64,000 nucleotides of DNA from Negativicutes bacterium. Its GTDB lineage: Bacteria > Bacillota_C > Negativicutes > Sporomusales_B > JARLHX01. Location: the NCBI GenBank assembly GCA_031292035.1, contig JARLHX010000179.1, forward strand, positions 186,001 to 250,000, read 5' to 3'. Below the pieces are notes generated by a model. The model was not told the DNA's origin and ran no database searches. It saw only the letters and a list, made by a program, of their open reading frames with translations. The position numbers and the translations under genes were made by a program. This document shows positions 58,518 through 64,000 of the stretch, piece after piece (the stretch's first letter is position 1; each line of letters starts with the position of its first letter).

Positions 58518-60240
58518 ACACGCGCTTTCGCCGCAACAAAGCCAGCGCCTCGCCGGCTGACCGGGTATTGATGATGTCAGCGGCTCTCAGCCAGCCCTTA
58601 CGGGCTATCGCCACTCCATAACCGATAGAGTCCAGATCTTCAGGCGCGTGGGCGTCGGGGTTGACGGAGAACAGCACTCCCAGTTCCTTGGCCTGACGGC
58701 ACCAGCGCCAGTCAAGATCGAGTCGGTATGGACTGGCGTTGATCTCGATGGCTGTCCCAGTCTCGGCGGCTGCCCGGATGATGGCCGGAACATCGAGACT
58801 ATACCCGTCGCGGGCCAGGAGAATTCTCCCGGTAGGATGGCCGAGCATACTGACATAACGGTTAGCCATGGCCCGGATAATCCGCTGCGTCATCTCGGCC
58901 TCACTCTGGCGGAAGGCCGAGTGAACCGAGGCGATGACAAAATCGAACTGCGCCAAAATATCATCGGGATAATCCAAAGAACCGTCTGGCAAAATATCGC
59001 TTTCAATGCCGGCCAGGACAGTAAATTCTGGGTCATGGGCGTTCAGACGGTCAATTTCCTGACGCTGCGCAGCAACCGTTTCGACCCGCAGGCCTCTGGC
59101 GTACACCGCTGTCTGGCTATGATCGGTGATCCCGAGATAGTTCCAGCCTCGTTGTCTGACCGCTGCCGCCATCTCCGCCAGAGTGACGCTACCGTCCGAA
59201 TAAGTGGTATGGACATGGAAAACACCCCGGATGTCCTTTTCTCCCACCAGGGGCGGCAGTTGGCGGCTGGCAGCCAGCGTCAATTCATCCGTACCTTCAC
59301 GCAACTCGGGGGCAATGTAATCCAAATCCAGCGCCTGATAGAATGCCTGTTCATCGCCGACAGGGAGACGCTGCCCTGCCTCTGTCTCGATGCCGTATTC
59401 GTTGATCTTGAGGCCCTTCTCTTTGGCAAGGCCGCGCAGCCTGATATGATGTTCCTTGCTGCCGGTGAAATGGTGGAGGGCAGCGGCAAACTCCGGCGAA
59501 TGGACCACCCGGACATCCATATTCATGCCAGCGCTCAGCGTCAGGCTAATTTTTGTGGGTCCCTGGCCCAGCACCTGCTCGACGCCAGGCATGCCGGTAA
59601 CTAAGGCCGGTATATTCTCTGGACTATCGCTGGCAACAACAATGTCAATATCTTTCACCGTTTCCTTGCGGCGGCGAATACTGCCTGCCACCTCGGCCGC
59701 ACTCACTCCCGGCTGGCGGCGCAGATACTCGACGATCTTTTCCGCCAGCGGCCAGACATCAGACAAGAGGTGGTGTCCCTGAAAACGCTTTACATAGTCA
59801 ATGCCTTCCAAAATCTTCTCCTGGGTCTTTGCGCCAAAACCCGGCAAGCCGGCAAGCCGATTTTCGTGGCAGGCATATTCGAGTTCACCGATCGAATGGA
59901 TGCCAAGCTTTTCATAAAGGGCCAAGGCCTTCTTCGGACCCAGGCCGGGGATTTTAATCAATTCGAACAAGACCGCCGGAACAGTTGCTTTCAATTCTTC
60001 ATAATAGGCGATCTTTCCTGTGGCAAGATACTCAGCAATCTTCTGGCCGATGGCCTTACCGATGCCCTTGGTCTCTTCCAGACCGCCGCCAGCGACAAAA
60101 CTTGCCAGCTCGTTCGGCAGCTGCTCTACTGTGTGGCCGGCCGCCTCATAGGCCCTGACCTTGAAAAGGTTTTCTCCTTTAATTTCCAGCAATACTGCAA
60201 TATCGGCAAAGATATGGGCTAGTTCTTTCTTGTCGGCCAT
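58516..60240 (-). CDS. polX: DNA polymerase/3'-5' exonuclease PolX
   Basis: The protein has 574 residues from ATG at 60240 after GGAGG. Residues 1-320 are a family X (Pol beta) polymerase: helix-hairpin-helix motifs GIGKAIGQKIAEYL and IPGLGPKKALALYEKLG, then catalytic Asp197 and Asp199 (DIDIVV) and Asp242. Residues 335-574 are a PHP domain with HVHTTYSDGS (His342, His344), a metal-dependent exonuclease. It fills short gaps in base-excision repair, with proofreading, and is useful in spores. It follows the PBP gene by 11 bases. Confidence 0.95.
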   Translation of the reverse strand: MADKKELAHIFADIAVLLEIKGENLFKVRAYEAAGHTVEQLPNELASFVAGGGLEETKGIGKAIGQKIAEYLATGKIAYYEELKATVPAVLFELIKIPGLGPKKALALYEKLGIHSIGELEYACHENRLAGLPGFGAKTQEKILEGIDYVKRFQGHHLLSDVWPLAEKIVEYLRRQPGVSAAEVAGSIRRRKETVKDIDIVVASDSPENIPALVTGMPGVEQVLGQGPTKISLTLSAGMNMDVRVVHSPEFAAALHHFTGSKEHHIRLRGLAKEKGLKINEYGIETEAGQRLPVGDEQAFYQALDLDYIAPELREGTDELTLAASRQLPPLVGEKDIRGVFHVHTTYSDGSVTLAEMAAAVRQRGWNYLGITDHSQTAVYARGLRVETVAAQRQEIDRLNAHDPEFTVLAGIESDILPDGSLDYPDDILAQFDFVIASVHSAFRQSEAEMTQRIIRAMANRYVSMLGHPTGRILLARDGYSLDVPAIIRAAAETGTAIEINASPYRLDLDWRWCRQAKELGVLFSVNPDAHAPEDLDSIGYGVAIARKGWLRAADIINTRSAGEALALLRRKRV

Positions 60241-60251
60241 AAACCTGCCTC

Positions 60252-62213
60252 CTACCTGGGCTCGAAATAGACCGTGATCTCTGTGGACGGACTGACAACC
60301 GCATTGGATGTGATACTTTGCCGCACCGCGATGCCGCTTCCCACCGGAACAAAAGTGAGTCCTGCGCCGGTCAACGCGTCACCCGCATCCCGCATCGTTT
60401 TGCCGATAACACTGGGAACAGCAACCTTGCCCGGCGGGGCCAGGCGGACAGCCGGCTGATTAGACGGAGCCGTCTGCCCAGCCGGGGCAAAGACCATCTC
60501 TGCAGCGTTCTGTGGCCGAATACTAAGGTAACGCATGACCTGGGTCATGATGTCGCTGAAAATCGGGGCTGCGATCTCGCCGCCATAGTAGACCCCCTCC
60601 GGGTCGTCAAGCACCACCAGGGCCACCACCTGAGGATCTTCTACCGGTCCGAAACCCACGAAAGATGCAATATAACGGCCGGCTTCGTAGCCCGAGCCAC
60701 CGGCTTTCAGCCTTTCAGCCGTACCGGTCTTGCCGGCAAAACGATAGCCGCTTACCGCCGCCCGCTTACCGCCGCCTTCGGAAACCACCTTCTCCATTAA
60801 AAGAGTCAGTTCCCTGGCCGTTTCCGGGCTGATCACCTGCCGTACCCGGTCGGTAGAAGTAGCTGAGGCCACTGACCCATCAGCATTGTCGATTTCTTTG
60901 ACAATATGGGGTTTGAGCAACACGCCGTCATTGGCGATGGCCGCCACTGCGGTCACAAGCTGCAGCGGCGTAACAGCAATACTCTGACCGATAGCCATGG
61001 TGGCGATATCCGAATCCCGCATTTCTTTTGCTTCAAACAGCAAACCCTCTTCTTCACCCGGCAATTCGATATCGGTGGTCTTGCCAAAACCGAAAGAATG
61101 GGCATATTGAGTCAGCCTGGCTGCGCCCAGCCGCAGGCCCACCTGAACAAAACCGGTGTTAATCGAGTTTTTGATGATATCAGTAAAAGTGATCTGCCCG
61201 TAGCCGTCACCGCTCCAGTTTTGGATGCGCCGCCCCGACACCTCGACAGAGCCGCTGTCAAAAAACCGTTCATTGGCAGAAACTAATTTTTCCTGCAAGG
61301 CAGCGGCGGCGACGACCGCCTTAAACGTCGATCCCGGCTCATAAACAATCGATACCGCCCGGTTTTTCCAGTCCCGCTCGTTATAGCGATAGAACTGATT
61401 CGGATCATAGGTAGGCCGGCTGGCCATCGCCAGTACCTCACCAGTACGGGGATTCATGATAATGACGGTAGCCGCTTTGGCTCTGGTCTGGGCCATGGCT
61501 TTATCCAAGCTCTGCTCGACAATGAATTGGATGGTGCTGTCGAGGGTAAGATAGACACTCTTTTCCTGTTTTGCCGGATTGAAAGACAGGATGGACTGAA
61601 AGATCGGGATGCCGTGGCTGTCTGTGTCAACCGCCTGCCGGGTTAGCACTCCCTTGATGGTCTTGTCCATCGTCATTTCTACCCCATCCAAACCGATGTC
61701 GTCTGTCCCGACAAATCCCAGCACATGGGCAGCAAGGCGGTTGTTGGGATAATAGCGTTTGCTTTCCTCGACAAAATCGAGGCCCCTAATATTCTGCTCC
61801 TTAATCAGGGCGACTACTCGTGCCGCCGCGTCTGGTTCCAGCGTCCGTTTCAGCCAGATGAAACTGCCGGGGGCCATCAGGGTGCTCCTGATCTCTTCTG
61901 GCTTCATCCCTAAAATGGGGGCCAGTTGGCTGGCCACGACCCCAGGGTCTTTATCAAATTGCTGCGGATTGACATACAGCGATTTCGTCAAACTGCTAAT
62001 CGCCAATTCCCGTCCAAGCCGGTCATAAATCGTCCCGCGCGGCGATTGCAGTAATTTGCTTTCTTGCAGCTGGCTGCGCGCCTGTTCCGCCAGTTTTGGC
62101 CCATTGACAAGCTGCACCCAGGCAATACGGCCGACCAGGCCGAAAATCGCGACCAGCATCATAACCAAAAACACAGCTATTAATTTTCGCACCCTCTGGG
62201 AAGTTTCCGGCAT
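60252..62213 (-). CDS. Class B penicillin-binding protein with PASTA domain (SpoVD-like)
   Basis: The protein has 653 residues from ATG at 62213. One membrane helix (residues 11-33) is followed by a dimerisation domain (SPRGTIYDRLGRELA), a transpeptidase domain with STFK (Ser295 to Lys298), SIN (350-352) and KTGT (495-498), and a single C-terminal PASTA domain from about residue 592 (VAVPSVIGKTMRDAGDAL). FtsI and SpoVD share this plan; the PASTA domain and nearby spore genes favour SpoVD, the cortex-specific enzyme, but FtsI is possible. It cross-links peptidoglycan outside the membrane. Confidence 0.92.
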   Translation of the reverse strand: MPETSQRVRKLIAVFLVMMLVAIFGLVGRIAWVQLVNGPKLAEQARSQLQESKLLQSPRGTIYDRLGRELAISSLTKSLYVNPQQFDKDPGVVASQLAPILGMKPEEIRSTLMAPGSFIWLKRTLEPDAAARVVALIKEQNIRGLDFVEESKRYYPNNRLAAHVLGFVGTDDIGLDGVEMTMDKTIKGVLTRQAVDTDSHGIPIFQSILSFNPAKQEKSVYLTLDSTIQFIVEQSLDKAMAQTRAKAATVIIMNPRTGEVLAMASRPTYDPNQFYRYNERDWKNRAVSIVYEPGSTFKAVVAAAALQEKLVSANERFFDSGSVEVSGRRIQNWSGDGYGQITFTDIIKNSINTGFVQVGLRLGAARLTQYAHSFGFGKTTDIELPGEEEGLLFEAKEMRDSDIATMAIGQSIAVTPLQLVTAVAAIANDGVLLKPHIVKEIDNADGSVASATSTDRVRQVISPETARELTLLMEKVVSEGGGKRAAVSGYRFAGKTGTAERLKAGGSGYEAGRYIASFVGFGPVEDPQVVALVVLDDPEGVYYGGEIAAPIFSDIMTQVMRYLSIRPQNAAEMVFAPAGQTAPSNQPAVRLAPPGKVAVPSVIGKTMRDAGDALTGAGLTFVPVGSGIAVRQSITSNAVVSPSTEITVYFEPR

Positions 62214-62444
62214 CCTGTTTCATCCTTTTCCTGATACTTTGATTTCATGTATTCGCCAAATTGCGCGGCTATCCCTGTAAAAAGCAAGAAAAGACTTGCC
62301 TGCCAGGTGAGCGATTGCCTGCCAAGACAGGGAAATCGGGATGATTCCGGGTCATATCCTAATGGATGGCACTTTCTCCGTTTTGCCAGCACCGGCCACC
62401 TCTGTTAGAATGGTATATAGTACTTTTTAGGGAAAGGGTCGCAT

Positions 62445-63653
62445 ATGAAACTTGCTGAATGGCAAAAAAATCTTGCTGTCATGTGGTTTGCCCAGCTCAC
62501 CGGCATGGGGGCCATCACAGGCGTAATGGCTTTTTTGCCTCTATACATCCCCGAACTTGGTGTCACCACAGTCGAGGAAACCGAGCTTTGGGCCGGCGTT
62601 TTGCTGGGTGTCGCCGCTTTGGCCGCCGCTCTAGCCGGACCTCATTGGGGCGCTGTTGCCGACAGGCACGGCCGCAAGCCAATGGTGGAACGAGTCATGG
62701 CCATGTTCTGCATCGTCATGGTGGCTATGGGATTTGTCACCGACGTCTACCAACTGCTGGTTCTGCGCATCATCCAGGGTATCTTCGGCGGCTTCACCGC
62801 TGCTGCCCTGGCGCTGGTCACATCCATCACCCCGCCCAAAGAAATCGCTTTCACCCTCGGAGTTTACCAGACCGCCATGATTGCCGGCAGCGCCTTCGGT
62901 CCGATGTTCGGGGGACTGGTCTCTGACCATTTCGGCTACCGTCAGGCCTTTATCGCTTTCGGCCTGCTATGTTTGCTCTCGCTGCTGATCATCCGCTTTG
63001 CTGTCACCGAGCGCTTCGTGCCGGCCCCCCAACTGGATAAAAAGCCCCTGCTCGAGGAGATCCGGGGCATTGTCACCGTTCCCGGTCTGGGCATCATCTT
63101 GCTTGTTCAGTTCCTGATTCAGTTTTCCATTATGAATATTGCGCCAGTCCTGCCGCTGTACATCCAAACCCTGGCTCCCAACATGGTCTATATCGCCAGC
63201 GCCTGCGGCGCGATTATCGCCATTTCAGGCTTGACCAGCGCGTTGGCTTCGGTCGGGATGGGCAAGCTGAGCAAGCACTTCGACCATCGCCGCATTCTCG
63301 TGGTATCCTCTGTTTGCACCGCCGCCTTCTTCGCCGCCCAGGCTGCATCGCAAAGCGTGCTGGTCCTAGGAATCATGCGCGGTATGAGCGGCTTTTTCCT
63401 CGGAGCCATGCTGCCGACCATCAACGCCGTCATCTTTCTTTTGATCCCGGCGGAAAAGCGGGGCGTTGCCTATGGAGTAACCACTGGCGCCATGCAGATG
63501 GGTAATGTGCTCGGCCCGTTGACCGGCGGTACTATCGCACTCTATTTTGGTATTCCGGCTGTCTTTTGGTTCACCGCCCTACTGTTCGCCGCAGTGGCCG
63601 TATGGGTACAGTTATTTGTGCGCAACCCTGAAGATGGCTCCCAACCCGGCTAA
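62445..63653 (+). CDS. MFS transporter (multidrug-efflux type)
   Basis: The protein has 402 residues from ATG at 62445 after AAAGGG. It has 12 membrane segments in two six-helix halves. The loop 2-3 motif GAVADRHGRKPMVERV and the motif-C-like GVYQTAMIAGSAFGPMFGG mark a drug:H+ antiporter (DHA1) group. The substrate is unknown. It is read alone, divergent from the PBP gene, with a promoter-like TATATAGT region at about 62411. No clear terminator follows. Confidence 0.9.
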   Translation: MKLAEWQKNLAVMWFAQLTGMGAITGVMAFLPLYIPELGVTTVEETELWAGVLLGVAALAAALAGPHWGAVADRHGRKPMVERVMAMFCIVMVAMGFVTDVYQLLVLRIIQGIFGGFTAAALALVTSITPPKEIAFTLGVYQTAMIAGSAFGPMFGGLVSDHFGYRQAFIAFGLLCLLSLLIIRFAVTERFVPAPQLDKKPLLEEIRGIVTVPGLGIILLVQFLIQFSIMNIAPVLPLYIQTLAPNMVYIASACGAIIAISGLTSALASVGMGKLSKHFDHRRILVVSSVCTAAFFAAQAASQSVLVLGIMRGMSGFFLGAMLPTINAVIFLLIPAEKRGVAYGVTTGAMQMGNVLGPLTGGTIALYFGIPAVFWFTALLFAAVAVWVQLFVRNPEDGSQPG

Positions 63654-63780
63654 TGTTCACCAACCCCTTTATCACCAATATATACTGGCCAGATATTGCA
63701 GGGGAATCCCGCCGCCGTTTCGAATTACTGGAGGGAATAAAGATAACGCGGCATGAGCCGCTTCAAATGGATGGTGCAAC

Positions 63781-64000
63781 ATGACAAAAAAAATTGCGCT
63801 TGGGATTTTGCTTCTTGTGCTGGGATGCTTATCGCCAGTTGCGGCAGCAGACACCGCTCCGGTCACTCTGCGCCAAGTGAATGTCGCCCAAATCTGGCCG
63901 AACAAGGCCGGTTGGCTGGGCCAAAAGGCCGTCCTGGTTCCGGCGAAACTATATCAAACCGTCAGTTTTCTCTTTATTTATGATCAGCCTGGCGCTCTTC
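63781..64000 (+). CDS. Exported protein of unknown function (3' end cut by window edge)
   Basis: ATG at 63781 follows GGATGG by 6 bases and the frame is open to the right edge (73 codons). The N-terminus is a signal peptide (MTKKIALGILLLVLGCL, then PVAAADTAP); the Cys after LVLG could be a lipobox, but the -2 residue is Leu, so a simple signal peptide is more likely. The mature start (VTLRQVNVAQIWPNKAGW) has no family that I know. It is 127 bases after the MFS gene. Confidence 0.55.
   Translation, partial: MTKKIALGILLLVLGCLSPVAAADTAPVTLRQVNVAQIWPNKAGWLGQKAVLVPAKLYQTVSFLFIYDQPGAL

Noticed and set aside
58648..59604. 318-codon plus-strand frame opposite polX
   Set aside because: The opposite strand encodes PolX with intact catalytic residues; the plus frame has no recognisable domain or ribosome site.
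1..64000. CRISPR array, prophage, insertion sequence or integrative element
   Set aside because: I saw no regularly spaced direct repeats, transposase, integrase or phage structural genes; operons are intact and base composition looks even.

Overview
The window reads as chromosome of an anaerobic, endospore-forming Firmicute, most probably a Sporomusaceae-type member of the Negativicutes. Direct pointers are an alpha/beta-type small acid-soluble spore protein behind a sigma-G-like promoter (58.1 kb), a SpoVD-like PBP with a C-terminal PASTA domain, a Spo0E-like phosphatase domain, Firmicute-type Shine-Dalgarno sites, a T-box leader, and one-carbon genes (fhs, folD) next to the nickel chaperones hypA and hypB. 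The genus is inferred from the mix of features and not proven. No insertion sequence, prophage, rRNA or CRISPR array is visible. One tRNA-Val(CAC) is present.

Layout. 0-3.3 kb: end of a LolA-like exported protein, a response regulator with an HD-GYP domain, two small proteins and an NlpC/P60 cell-wall hydrolase. 3.4-15.3 kb: a six-gene glycogen operon on the minus strand (glgB-glgC-glgD-glgA-glgP-GlgX/MalQ fusion) with tight junctions, a strong promoter and a leader that appears to hold an attenuator. 15.4-17.3 kb: a lipoprotein and an EAL/HDOD signalling protein. 17.4-25.4 kb: ubiX with an RpiR regulator, then a five-gene sugar-acid operon (2-hydroxyacid dehydrogenase, class II aldolase, FGGY kinase, LarA-type nickel epimerase, GntP permease). 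25.6-30.9 kb: an unknown membrane protein with a C9 tract, an HD-GYP protein, a Tat-exported lactonase, a 54-residue membrane protein and an autoregulated-looking LysR gene. 31-35.5 kb: a complete branched-chain amino-acid ABC transporter (livKHMGF). 35.7-42.4 kb: an aminotransferase, a small siroheme sulfite reductase-like protein, gamma-glutamyltransferase, a BASS-family transporter and two unknown proteins.

42.5-48.3 kb: tRNA-Val, an alpha/beta hydrolase, then an ECF transporter operon (A1-A2-T-S) ending in a PaaK-type aryl-CoA ligase, all behind a T-box whose specifier reads UGG (Trp). 48.4-53 kb: a zinc-ribbon protein, a class V aminotransferase, a DacF-like carboxypeptidase, cheR and a motB without motA. 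53.1-58 kb: an operon fhs-folD-hypA-hypB-amidohydrolase in which hypB is fused in frame to a Spo0E-like domain and folD has lost residues normally essential for catalysis. 58.1-64 kb: SASP, PolX, a SpoVD-like PBP, an MFS transporter and the start of an exported protein.

The most unusual points are the HypB-Spo0E fusion with an internal translation start, the LarA-centred sugar-acid operon, the Trp-starvation-controlled ECF/PaaK operon, the terminator/antiterminator leader of the glycogen operon, and the divergent FolD.
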